Positions 1 through 8,152 of a DNA stretch of 64,000 nt are shown here, piece by piece. Below the pieces are notes generated by a model. That model saw only the letters and a list, made by a program, of their open reading frames with translations. It did no database searches and was not told the origin of the DNA. Source of the DNA: Chryseobacterium cupriresistens (GTDB taxonomy: Bacteria; Bacteroidota; Bacteroidia; Flavobacteriales; Weeksellaceae); contig NZ_JBKKJT010000010.1 in assembly GCF_046614675.1 (NCBI RefSeq), positions 80,350 to 144,349 of the forward strand. Reading direction: 5' to 3'. Numbering within the stretch: the stretch's first letter is position 1; every line of letters starts with the position of its first letter. The translations under genes were made by a program, and so were the position numbers.

Positions 1-3000
1 TTATTTGACAAGACTTCGGAAGAAATATATTCTTCATTTTTCTTAATCTCATTCAGGAAAGGAGAACTTTCTTCCAATGTGATTGAAATTCTGTCTGTCA
101 GTTCAAAGTCTTTATCTTTTCGCAGGTTCTGAATTCTGTTGATGAACTCTCTTGCGATCCCTTCAGATTTTAACTCATCGGTTAACGTCAAATCTAATGC
201 CACAGTTGTTTTTCCATCAGAAGTAACTGTCCATCCCGGGATATCTTTTGTAGAGATTTCCACATCATCAAGAGTGATCTCATATCCCTGAACGTCTATT
301 CTTCCTTCTTTTTCAAGACCGGCAATCTGTTCTGCACTAAGATTAGCAATCTCTGCACCTACCATCTTCATATCTTTTCCTAATTTAGGACCAAGTGCTT
401 TGAAGTTCGGTTTTATCTGTTTTACAATTAAATGGGATGCTTCTTCAGCATTAATTAACTGTAATTCTTTCACGTTCACCTCCTGCTTGATCAGATCTGC
501 AACCGCAAGAATCTGCTCTTCTGTTTTAGCATCCAGTACAGGAACCAATACTTTTTGTAAAGGCTGACGAACTTTTACATTTTCTTTCTTTCTCAATGAG
601 AAAACCATACTTGTAATGTTCTGTGCCAAATGAGTCTTTTCAACCAGATCCTGATCGATTAAACTTTCATCAGCCACCGGGAAGTCTGTAAGATGTACAG
701 ATTCACAATTTTCCTTACCTGTTACTTTATTTAAATCCTGATACAACTGATCCATAAAGAACGGAGCAATAGGAGCGGATAATTTTGCTACTACTTCAAG
801 ACAGGTGTATAGAGTCTGGTAAGCGGAGATTTTGTCATCAGAATAGTCTCCTTTCCAGAAACGTCTTCTGCATAATCTTACATACCAGTTACTCAGGTTA
901 TCGTTCACAAAAGTACTGATCGCTCTTGCTACTCTTGTCGGCTCATAATCTTCGTAGAATGCTTTCACCTCCTTGATCAGAAGATTAAGCTCAGAAAGGA
1001 TCCATCTGTCGATTTCCGGACGGTTTTCCACTTCTTTTTCTGAATAGTTGAAGCCATCCACATTCGCATACAAAGCGAAGAATGAATAGGTATTGTAAAG
1101 GGTTCCGAAGAACTTTCTTCTTACTTCGTCGATTCCTTCAATGTCAAACTTCAGGTTTTCCCATGGGTTGGCATTGGAGATCATATACCAACGCGTAGCA
1201 TCCGGTCCGTATACAGCAAGTGTTTCAAACGGATCTACTGCATTTCCTAAACGTTTTGACATCTTCTGTCCGTTCTTGTCCAGAACAAGACCGTTACTCA
1301 TTACATTTTTATAAGCAACTGAATCAAATACAGCCGTTCCGATTGCGTGAAGCGTATAGAACCATCCACGCGTCTGGTCAACACCTTCTGCGATAAAATC
1401 AGCCGGGAATGCTTTATTATTGTCGATTAATTCTTTATTCTCAAAAGGATAATGCAACTGGGCATAAGGCATAGAGCCTGAATCGAACCAAACGTCGATC
1501 AGGTCGCTTTCACGCTTCATTGCTTTTCCTGAATCAGAAACCAATACCACTTTGTCAACCACGTTTTTGTGAAGATCCACAAGTTCATAGTTAGACTCTG
1601 ACATATTTCCGATGATGAAACCTTTGAACGGGTTTTCAGTCATCAGCCCTGCTGCAATTGATTTCTCGATTTCGTTATAAAGTTCTTCTACAGAACCTAT
1701 GATTTTTTCTTCTTTCAGATCATCTGTTCTCCAGATCGGCAATGGAATACCCCAATATCTTGAACGGGATAAGTTCCAGTCGTTTACATTTTCCAGCCAG
1801 TTGGCAAAACGTCCTTCACCCGTAGCTTTTGGCTTCCAGTTGATGTCTTTGTTTAAATTAACCAGTCTGTCTTTTACAGCAGTCATTTTCACAAACCATG
1901 AATCCAACGGGTAATACAATACCGGTTTATCTGTTCTCCAGCAGTGTGGATAGGAGTGAACATATTTCTCTACTTTGAAAGCCTTGTTCTCCGTTTTCAA
2001 TAAGATGGCAAGTTCTACATCCCATGATTTCTCAGGAGCAGTTCCTTCGTCGTAATATTCGTTTTTGATATAAGTTCCGGAGAATACCTCAGGAACATTT
2101 TCTCCTTTGATGAATTTCCCTTGTAAATCTACCAATGGTACAAGATTATCATTTTCATCTTTTACCAACATCGGTGGAACCTCAGGCTGAGCCATTTTAG
2201 CAACTCTCGCATCATCGGCACCAAAAGTAGGTGCTGTGTGAACGATACCTGTACCATCCTCAGTTGTTACGAAATCTCCCAGGATTACTCTGAATGCATT
2301 CTCAGGGTTGTCATTAGGTGTAAACCACGGAACTAATTGCTCATATCTTGTATCAACAAGCTTTTCTCCTGTAAATTCTCTTAGTATTCTAAAAGGGATT
2401 ACTTTCGTTTCCGGAGTATAGTTGGCAAAATCTTCATCTGTACCTTCTGCGTATTTTTTACCGAAAACTTTAGGTAAAAGAACGCTGGATAAAACTACTG
2501 TTACAGGTTCAAATGTATATTGATTGAAAGTTTTAACTAAAACATATTCAATATCTCTCCCTACGGTAAGAGCTGTATTGGATGGAAGTGTCCATGGCGT
2601 GGTCGTCCATGCAAGGATATGAACATCTCCGTCAACATCATTGAATAATGCTGAAGAGTCTTTTTTCACTTTAAACTGAGCCACAACCGTTGTGTCCGAA
2701 ACATCACGATAGGTTCCGGGCTGATTCAGCTCGTGAGAAGAAAGTCCTGTTCCTGCTTTTGGAGAGTAAGGCTGGATGGTGTAGCCTTTGTACAACAAAT
2801 CTTTGCTATACAACTGCTTCAACAACCACCAAACGGTTTCCATATATTTTGACTTGTACGTGATGTACGGATCATCAAGGTCTACCCAATATCCGATTTT
2901 CTCCGTAAGGTTATTCCATACATCGGTATAACGCATTACTGCTTCACGACATGCTTTGTTATAGTCTTCAATAGAGATTTTTTTGCCAATATCTTCTTTC

Positions 3001-3311
3001 GTGATTCCTAACTCTTTTTCTACACCCAGTTCTACAGGAAGACCATGCGTATCCCAGCCTGCTTTACGGAAAACCTGCTTTCCGTTCTGAGTCTGGTAAC
3101 GGCAGAAAATATCTTTCAATGCTCTTGCCATTACGTGGTGAATTCCAGGCATACCGTTTGCTGAAGGCGGACCTTCGTAAAAAACAAACTCAGGATTTCC
3201 CTGACGGATCTCAACACTCTTATTGAAGGTTTTATTTTGTTTCCAAAATTCCGCTACATTCTCTGCTACGTCAATAAGGTTGAGGTTTTTGTATTCTTTA
3301 AATTGGCTCAT
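1..3311 (-). CDS. ileS: Isoleucyl-tRNA synthetase, C-terminus cut by window edge
   Basis: Charges tRNA-Ile with isoleucine in the cytosol. About 1103 residues are visible, starting at the ATG at 3309-3311. The last codons lie left of the window: positions 1-3 spell TAA on this strand but out of frame. The class I catalytic core, the editing insertion and the anticodon-binding region are all present. The second signature is a normal KMSKR (residues 683-687, at 1251-1265). The first signature is unusual: where most class I enzymes have HIGH, this protein reads G56-I57-H58-H59 (3135-3146), a GXHH form. Length and sequence fit the long, eukaryote-like type 2 IleRS. A TAAATTTG box lies just upstream at 3348-3355. 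The gene stands alone and is divergent from the M23 peptidase gene. Confidence 0.96.
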   Translation of the reverse strand, partial: MSQFKEYKNLNLIDVAENVAEFWKQNKTFNKSVEIRQGNPEFVFYEGPPSANGMPGIHHVMARALKDIFCRYQTQNGKQVFRKAGWDTHGLPVELGVEKELGITKEDIGKKISIEDYNKACREAVMRYTDVWNNLTEKIGYWVDLDDPYITYKSKYMETVWWLLKQLYSKDLLYKGYTIQPYSPKAGTGLSSHELNQPGTYRDVSDTTVVAQFKVKKDSSALFNDVDGDVHILAWTTTPWTLPSNTALTVGRDIEYVLVKTFNQYTFEPVTVVLSSVLLPKVFGKKYAEGTDEDFANYTPETKVIPFRILREFTGEKLVDTRYEQLVPWFTPNDNPENAFRVILGDFVTTEDGTGIVHTAPTFGADDARVAKMAQPEVPPMLVKDENDNLVPLVDLQGKFIKGENVPEVFSGTYIKNEYYDEGTAPEKSWDVELAILLKTENKAFKVEKYVHSYPHCWRTDKPVLYYPLDSWFVKMTAVKDRLVNLNKDINWKPKATGEGRFANWLENVNDWNLSRSRYWGIPLPIWRTDDLKEEKIIGSVEELYNEIEKSIAAGLMTENPFKGFIIGNMSESNYELVDLHKNVVDKVVLVSDSGKAMKRESDLIDVWFDSGSMPYAQLHYPFENKELIDNNKAFPADFIAEGVDQTRGWFYTLHAIGTAVFDSVAYKNVMSNGLVLDKNGQKMSKRLGNAVDPFETLAVYGPDATRWYMISNANPWENLKFDIEGIDEVRRKFFGTLYNTYSFFALYANVDGFNYSEKEVENRPEIDRWILSELNLLIKEVKAFYEDYEPTRVARAISTFVNDNLSNWYVRLCRRRFWKGDYSDDKISAYQTLYTCLEVVAKLSAPIAPFFMDQLYQDLNKVTGKENCESVHLTDFPVADESLIDQDLVEKTHLAQNITSMVFSLRKKENVKVRQPLQKVLVPVLDAKTEEQILAVADLIKQEVNVKELQLINAEEASHLIVKQIKPNFKALGPKLGKDMKMVGAEIANLSAEQIAGLEKEGRIDVQGYEITLDDVEISTKDIPGWTVTSDGKTTVALDLTLTDELKSEGIAREFINRIQNLRKDKDFELTDRISITLEESSPFLNEIKKNEEYISSEVLSN

Positions 3312-3347
3312 TGTAAATATCTCAATATCGTTGATTAATTAAGTCTG

Positions 3348-3355
3348 CAAATTTA
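3348..3355 (-). promoter_or_regulatory. Promoter -7 box of ileS
   Basis: Reads TAAATTTG on the minus strand, a perfect match to the Bacteroidota TAnnTTTG element. It would start transcription about 30 nt before the ileS ATG. No clear -33 TTTG is visible at the expected distance. Confidence 0.5.
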
Positions 3356-3516
3356 CTAAAATTTGTCGGTTTATAATATATGTTTTATTTAGGTAATTTC
3401 TATTAAAAAGTTCAATTTCAGAAATATAAATGGAGAAAGTGAGAAAAAGTGAATGGTGAATGGTCAATAAGTGAATTTTTCGGGTTGTATTTGATGTGAA
3501 ATTTAATGCAATTTAT

Positions 3517-3559
3517 TCAATAGGAGCGGACAATTATCCTGAGCATAGTCGAAGGAACC
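3517..3559. repeat. Dispersed CAATAGGA element, copy 1
   Basis: Starts CAATAGGAGCGG and continues with ATCCTGAGCATAGTCGAAGG and a run of C. The same two halves recur in the same order at 63351-63394. The first half also begins copies at 32952 and 63226. The copies lie only between genes. Confidence 0.55.
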
Positions 3560-3706
3560 CCCCTTAAATAATAAAAACAAATCCACCGGCTCTAGCCAAC
3601 ACCTACAACATAATCATCTGTGAAAATCTGTGAAATCTGCGGTCAAAAAAATAAGCATAACTTAAAAATTCGTATATTTAATTAGACGTATAAACCCAAA
3701 TGCTGT

Positions 3707-5395
3707 ATGAAAATCTTTTATTACCTGATGCTTTTGGTTTGTTTTATCAACACAGGCATTGTACAAGCTCAAAATAATTATCCACAAAATTATTTCAGAA
3801 ACCCACTAAATATTCCCATGCAGCTTGCTGCCAATTTTGGTGCTGTGCGGACCAATCACTTTCACATGGGATTGGATCTGAGAACCAACAGCCAGGAAAA
3901 TCTTCCGGTTCTTGCAGCCGCAGAAGGTTATGTGAGCAGAATAAAAGTAGAGCGGTACGGATTTGGAAATGCAGTGTACATCACTCATCCCAACGGCTAT
4001 ACCACGGTATATGCCCACCTGAATAAATACTTCAGTAAACTGGATGAATACGTAAAGGAAAAACAATATAAAGACGAAAAGTGGGAACAGGATATTACTT
4101 TTCAGCCCGGACAGTTTCCCGTGGAGAAAGGACAACAGATTGCTTTGAGTGGAAATACCGGAGGTTCGGCGGGTCCGCATCTGCACTTTGAAATAAGAGA
4201 TACCAAAACAGAGGAATGCTTAAATCCGTTACTTTTTGGCTTTGCCATTCCTGATAATATTGCCCCAATTATTAGCGGATTGTATTGGTATGACAGACGT
4301 TTCAGTACTTATGAACCCGGTGCAAATAGTATTGCCGTAAAAAAAGCTGGAAATGCTTATACGGCTAATCTTGTTCAGGTGAGTTCTCCGGAGATAAGTT
4401 TTGCCATTAAAGCTGTAGATAAAGCCAATAAAGGATTTAATCTTGGTATTTATCAGACAGAATTCTTGATGGACGGTAAGCTGATTTATAGTTTTAAAAT
4501 TGATAAAATTCATTATGATGATACCCAGTATATCAACGGCTGTATAGACTATACCAAATTCATCAGGGATAAAATGGGAATTCAGCACCTGTCCGATTTA
4601 CCAGGAATGCATCTTCAGAATTATAGTCTTCCAAACTTAAGTGGGATTATCAAACTTCAGGATGAAAATGTTCATACCATTGAGATTGTTCTGAAAGACG
4701 TCAAAGGAAATACAAGCCGCTTAACAACAAAAGTTCAGTTAAGTAAAACTTCAGATAAAATATCTTCTACGGGAAAAACAATAATGGCTAATGAAGCGAA
4801 AACCATTACCACAGAAAATACAGAGATTGCTTTCAGTAAAAATGCCATGTATGATGCCATAAATTTCAATGCCTATGAAAAACCGGATACAGATCCGGAT
4901 GCTGTTTCAAATACCATTGTTTTGCATAGTCCATACATTCCTGTTCAGGATGAATATACTTTGAAAATAAAACCGGATAGAAAATTAACCAATACAGAAA
5001 AAGATAAGACAGTTATTGTTCTTGATTACGGAAATGATAAAGATTTTGTAAAAGCAAAATGGAATGGTGACTGGGCAGAAGGGAAATTCAACAGATTGGG
5101 TACCGCAAAATTGTTGATTGCCAATAATCTTCCATCCGTTTCATCAGGCTGGGCAGAAGGAGCATTGGTTAATAGCAGTTCATTACTCTTAAAAGGAACA
5201 ACGAAAGTGGGTGATATTATTTCATTCCGTGCCGAACTGGATGGCAAATGGTTGAGGTTTACCCGTGTAAAAGATAATTTTGTCTACACTTTTGATGAAA
5301 AATGCCCGAAAGGATCGGGTTCTCACACTTTAAAAGTAACAACCATCAATACTGCCGGGAATACCAATACACAAACTTTTACGTTTAGGAGATAA
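3707..5395 (+). CDS. M23 family metallopeptidase (LytM domain), secreted
   Basis: Probable zinc peptidase that cuts peptidoglycan cross-links in the periplasm or at the cell surface. Residues 1-21 form a signal peptide ending VQA. The LytM/peptidase M23 domain follows at about 40-180, with the expected ligands H53 and D57 (HMGLD), H104 in YAHLN and the HLH motif at 158-160. The remaining 380 residues form an unassigned beta-rich region, so at 562 residues the protein is longer than a minimal M23 enzyme. It has its own upstream region and is followed after 52 bases by the PaaK-like gene on the same strand. All catalytic residues that can be checked are intact, so it should be active. The natural substrate cannot be told from sequence. 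Confidence 0.9.
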   Translation: MKIFYYLMLLVCFINTGIVQAQNNYPQNYFRNPLNIPMQLAANFGAVRTNHFHMGLDLRTNSQENLPVLAAAEGYVSRIKVERYGFGNAVYITHPNGYTTVYAHLNKYFSKLDEYVKEKQYKDEKWEQDITFQPGQFPVEKGQQIALSGNTGGSAGPHLHFEIRDTKTEECLNPLLFGFAIPDNIAPIISGLYWYDRRFSTYEPGANSIAVKKAGNAYTANLVQVSSPEISFAIKAVDKANKGFNLGIYQTEFLMDGKLIYSFKIDKIHYDDTQYINGCIDYTKFIRDKMGIQHLSDLPGMHLQNYSLPNLSGIIKLQDENVHTIEIVLKDVKGNTSRLTTKVQLSKTSDKISSTGKTIMANEAKTITTENTEIAFSKNAMYDAINFNAYEKPDTDPDAVSNTIVLHSPYIPVQDEYTLKIKPDRKLTNTEKDKTVIVLDYGNDKDFVKAKWNGDWAEGKFNRLGTAKLLIANNLPSVSSGWAEGALVNSSSLLLKGTTKVGDIISFRAELDGKWLRFTRVKDNFVYTFDEKCPKGSGSHTLKVTTINTAGNTNTQTFTFRR

Positions 5396-5447
5396 TTCAT
5401 CTTTTAATACTTGAATCTTTAAATCTTTTAATTTTAATTAGATAAAT

Positions 5448-6764
5448 TTGCCTTTTAAAAAATTAAAATCATTGGAATTTCATCCGTTAATCGAGAAAGC
5501 AGGGATTCAGGAAATCAAAATATTTCAGGAAGAAAAACTTCATGAGCTTTTGGCTTATCTTGAAGCTCATTCGCCGTTTTATCAGAAACTGTTCAAAGAA
5601 AATAATATTACTATAGAGGATATTCGTACTTTGGAAGATCTTCAGAAGATTCCTACCACCACAAAGAATGATCTCCAGCAGTATAATCATGATTTTTTCT
5701 GCATAACACCGGATAAAATTGTGGATTACAGCACCACTTCCGGAACATTGGGAGATCCGGTGACTTTCGGATTGTCCGACAGTGATCTGGAAAGGCTTGC
5801 ATACAATGAAGCGATATCTTTCGCATGTGCAGGAATTCAGAAAGGAGATGTTGTGCAGATGATCACCACCATAGATAAAAGATTTATGGCTGGACTTGCC
5901 TACTTTTTGGGCTTACGGAAAATGGGTGCCAGCGTAGTAAGAATGGGACCGGGAATTCCTGAACTGCAATGGGATTCTATCTTCAGATACAAACCCAGAT
6001 ATCTGATCACTGTTCCTTCTTTTCTGTTGAAAATGATTGATTATGCGGAAAAACATGGATTGGATTATAAAAATTCCGGTGTTTACGGTGCTGTTTGTAT
6101 TGGAGAAAGTATCAAAAATCAGGATTTTACAGATAATATTCTTTCACAGAAAATCAAAGAAAAATGGGACATCAAACTCTTTTCCACCTATGCCTCTACG
6201 GAAATGAGCACTGCCTTTACAGAATGTGAATTCCAGATCGGAGGACATCACCATCCGGAACTGATTATTACAGAAATTCTGGATGACGATGGCAATCCTG
6301 TGAAAGAAGGAGAAAGCGGAGAACTTACCATTACGACTTTGGGAGTGGAAGCCATTCCTTTGTTGAGGTTTAAAACCGGAGATCTTGTAAAAGCCCATTA
6401 TGAACCATGTCAGTGCGGAAGAAATACGATGAGATTAGGACCTGTTGTAGGAAGAAAGCAGCAGATGATCAAATATAAGGGAACAACATTGTATCCTCCT
6501 GCCATGAATGATATTTTGAATGATTTTAATAATATCTTATGCTACCAGATTGTGATTCAGGCCAACGAAATCGGACTTGATGAGATTATCATTAAACTGA
6601 GTACAGAAGCAGATCATGAAGGGTTTGTCAATGAAGTAAGAGACCACTTCCGTGCAAAACTGAGAGTAAGTCCTAAAATTGAAATTATCGATTTTGATAT
6701 TCTTTCTAAAGCAGTTTTTAATCCAAACAGCAGAAAACCGATTAATTTTATTGATTTACGCTGA
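5448..6764 (+). CDS. Phenylacetate-CoA ligase-like adenylating enzyme
   Basis: ANL-superfamily enzyme of the PaaK branch, which activates aryl or other carboxylic acids as adenylates and then thioesters. At about 438 residues the length is usual for PaaK. The phosphate-binding loop reads TTSGTLGDP (96-104), followed by the ASTEMS segment of the adenylate site and the FKTGD motif. The start is uncertain: no ATG is near, TTG at 5448 is the longest option, and another TTG lies at 5472. A TAAATTTG box at 5443-5450 overlaps the first TTG, which would favour the later one if that promoter is real. No other acid-activating enzyme is seen near the pigment cluster, so this one may activate 4-coumarate. 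That role is inference; a housekeeping aryl-CoA ligase is equally possible. Confidence 0.82.
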   Translation: MPFKKLKSLEFHPLIEKAGIQEIKIFQEEKLHELLAYLEAHSPFYQKLFKENNITIEDIRTLEDLQKIPTTTKNDLQQYNHDFFCITPDKIVDYSTTSGTLGDPVTFGLSDSDLERLAYNEAISFACAGIQKGDVVQMITTIDKRFMAGLAYFLGLRKMGASVVRMGPGIPELQWDSIFRYKPRYLITVPSFLLKMIDYAEKHGLDYKNSGVYGAVCIGESIKNQDFTDNILSQKIKEKWDIKLFSTYASTEMSTAFTECEFQIGGHHHPELIITEILDDDGNPVKEGESGELTITTLGVEAIPLLRFKTGDLVKAHYEPCQCGRNTMRLGPVVGRKQQMIKYKGTTLYPPAMNDILNDFNNILCYQIVIQANEIGLDEIIIKLSTEADHEGFVNEVRDHFRAKLRVSPKIEIIDFDILSKAVFNPNSRKPINFIDLR

Positions 6765-6924
6765 TTTGCTTTTCTTTAAAATTAATTTTATTCTTTTTAT
6801 TTTACACTTATTCTGGTTTAAATTACCGGGATTTTTTCTTACGATGTAAATAAAATGGTTTTTTTACAAAAATCTGTTATTTAGAGTCTTAATTAGTAAT
6901 TTTATCAGAATTAAACATAAAAAA

Positions 6925-7410
6925 ATGAAAAAGAATTTAATTCTGATGGTCGGCTTAACAGTAGGCCTTGTATTAGTATCATGTAAAAAAACAGGTACTG
7001 AACTTGAAAAAGAACTCTCGGCAGCACATGCTAAATTGAAATCTGATCATAACAAATTAGAAACAGCTCATTCGGTAATGGAAAAAGAACATGCTGCTTT
7101 TACCAGTATTCATCACCTGCAGAATGAACCTGCTACCAGTGAGCATAACAAAATTGAAGCTTTGCATAAGAATATTCTGCAGCAGCATGCAGACCTGCTT
7201 TCCAGGCATTCTGAAATTATAAAAAAGCATGATGAATTGGAGAGAAAGCATGCAACTGAAAATTTTGACATCAATCAATTGAAAGCTGATCATGATCAAA
7301 TGATGAAAGAGGATGAAGAACTGATAAGGGAGCATACAAAAATGACAGAAGATCATACAAAAATGATGGCAGAAGATGCTAAGATAAAAAAAGAAGATAA
7401 TTTGAAATAA
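6925..7410 (+). CDS. Lipoprotein with histidine-heptad coiled coil
   Basis: A 161-residue lipoprotein of unknown function. The signal peptide ends in a lipobox, LVSC, with the lipidated Cys at residue 20. Almost all the rest is one predicted helix of heptads carrying a histidine at a fixed place: H35, 42, 49, 56 and 63, then, after a phase shift of four, H74, 81, 88, 95, 102, 109, 123, 137 and 144. Typical units read H-x-K-L-x-x-x. There are no other domains. Such a ladder could line one face of a long coiled coil and might bind metal or sense pH, but no known family gives this function. It stands alone and is followed by a hairpin terminator at 7418. Confidence 0.8.
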   Translation: MKKNLILMVGLTVGLVLVSCKKTGTELEKELSAAHAKLKSDHNKLETAHSVMEKEHAAFTSIHHLQNEPATSEHNKIEALHKNILQQHADLLSRHSEIIKKHDELERKHATENFDINQLKADHDQMMKEDEELIREHTKMTEDHTKMMAEDAKIKKEDNLK

Positions 7411-7417
7411 TTTTGTA

Positions 7418-7449
7418 CAAAAACGGTCTGAACTTTCAGGCTGTTTTTT
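7418..7449 (+). terminator. Hairpin terminator after the His-heptad lipoprotein
   Basis: The left arm CAAAAACGGTCTGAA (7418-7432) folds against CAGGCTGTTTTTTT with a small loop and a T run. The left arm is identical over 15 bases to the left arm of the terminator at 8119. Confidence 0.7.
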
Positions 7450-7475
7450 TACGGTTACTTATCAATAAAAGTAAA

Positions 7476-7483
7476 TATCTTTG
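7476..7483 (+). promoter_or_regulatory. Promoter -7 box before the frameshifted gene
   Basis: TATCTTTG matches TAnnTTTG, 29 bases before the ATG at 7513. It suggests the gene is still transcribed although its reading frame is broken. Confidence 0.5.
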
Positions 7484-7512
7484 GACGCTTAAATAAAAAC
7501 TAATTTAAAAAT

Positions 7513-8117
7513 ATGAGAAAATTATTGTTATTGCTGTTCATGGCAATTGGAGTAGTAGCCTTTGCTCAAATCAAATTAATGTTGAATCCGGAAATTTTGA
7601 TTTTTTAAAAGATCAAAACGAAGTGAATGTTCAGTTGGTGTTTGATAATGCAGTCTATCAGGAGAAGAACATGACGGAAGCTCAATATCTGGAAAACAGG
7701 AAAGCGGATATTACAGCCAAAAAAAGCGAAGCTGTATGGAAAAACTGGATTTATCAGTGGGGACAGTTTAAAAATTCTGAATATTTGGACTATTTCCTTA
7801 AAGGCATAAATGGGAAATCCAAAAAAGTAGTTTTCAAAAAGGATGCAAAGACAAAATACACGCTGATTATTGATGCAAAATGGATTTATGCCGGCTGGTA
7901 TGGCGGAATGATAGGTTCTCAGGAAGCAAAATTAACAGCAGATATGAAGTTTGTGGAAACTGATGATCCTTCGAAAGTAGTGATGAGATTACAAGCAGAT
8001 AAAATAGGAGGCAAGCAAATGAATAAAGAATTTGCATGGGAATACGGAAGAATAGCTGCGGCCTATGAAGTTACCGGAAAAAAATTGGGAAAGGAAATCA
8101 AAGAAGTTATAAAATAA
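7513..8117 (+). pseudogene. Secreted hypothetical protein, frameshifted after the signal peptide
   Basis: The ATG at 7513 begins a good signal peptide ending in AFAQ, but this frame soon meets a stop at 7606-7608. The remaining part of the protein is open in another frame. Adding one A in the run at 7568-7570 restores a continuous protein of about 201 residues, reading AFAQ-NQINVESGNFDF and then on through LVFDNAVYQEKN. The intact part (from about 7569) keeps normal codon use up to the stop at 8117. It is thus either a recent one-base deletion or a homopolymer sequencing error. The mature part contains several Trp and Tyr residues; I do not recognise the family. It has its own promoter box and is flanked by terminators at 7418 and 8119. 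Confidence 0.75.
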
Positions 8118-8118
8118 A

Positions 8119-8152
8119 CAAAAACGGTCTGAAAAAATTCAGACCGTTTTTG
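8119..8152. terminator. Strong bidirectional terminator
   Basis: A perfect 15-bp stem (8119-8133 with 8138-8152) around a 4-base loop, with A and T runs at its ends so that it can work in both directions. It separates the frameshifted gene from the convergent flavoprotein gene, whose stop codon starts right beside it. Confidence 0.9.

Larger units (their letters stand above)
3312..3706. other. Intergenic region with repeat fragments
   Basis: This 395-base stretch separates the divergent ileS and M23 peptidase genes. I see no gene in it. It holds four imperfect 7-mers in a row at 3449-3476 (GTGAATG, GTGAATG, GTCAATA, AGTGAAT), a copy of the CAATAGGA element at 3517-3559, and a short repetitive ATCTGTGAA stretch around 3614-3635. 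Together these make it a patchwork of small repeats. Confidence 0.6.

Noticed and set aside
1..3. TAA on the minus strand at the very edge, as the ileS stop
   Set aside because: The ileS frame uses codons whose lowest base is a multiple of three, so these bases are out of frame and the gene continues outside the window.
7057..7356. Open frame opposite the His-heptad lipoprotein
   Set aside because: It is the mirror of the heptad repeats on the other strand; no start signal or independent support.
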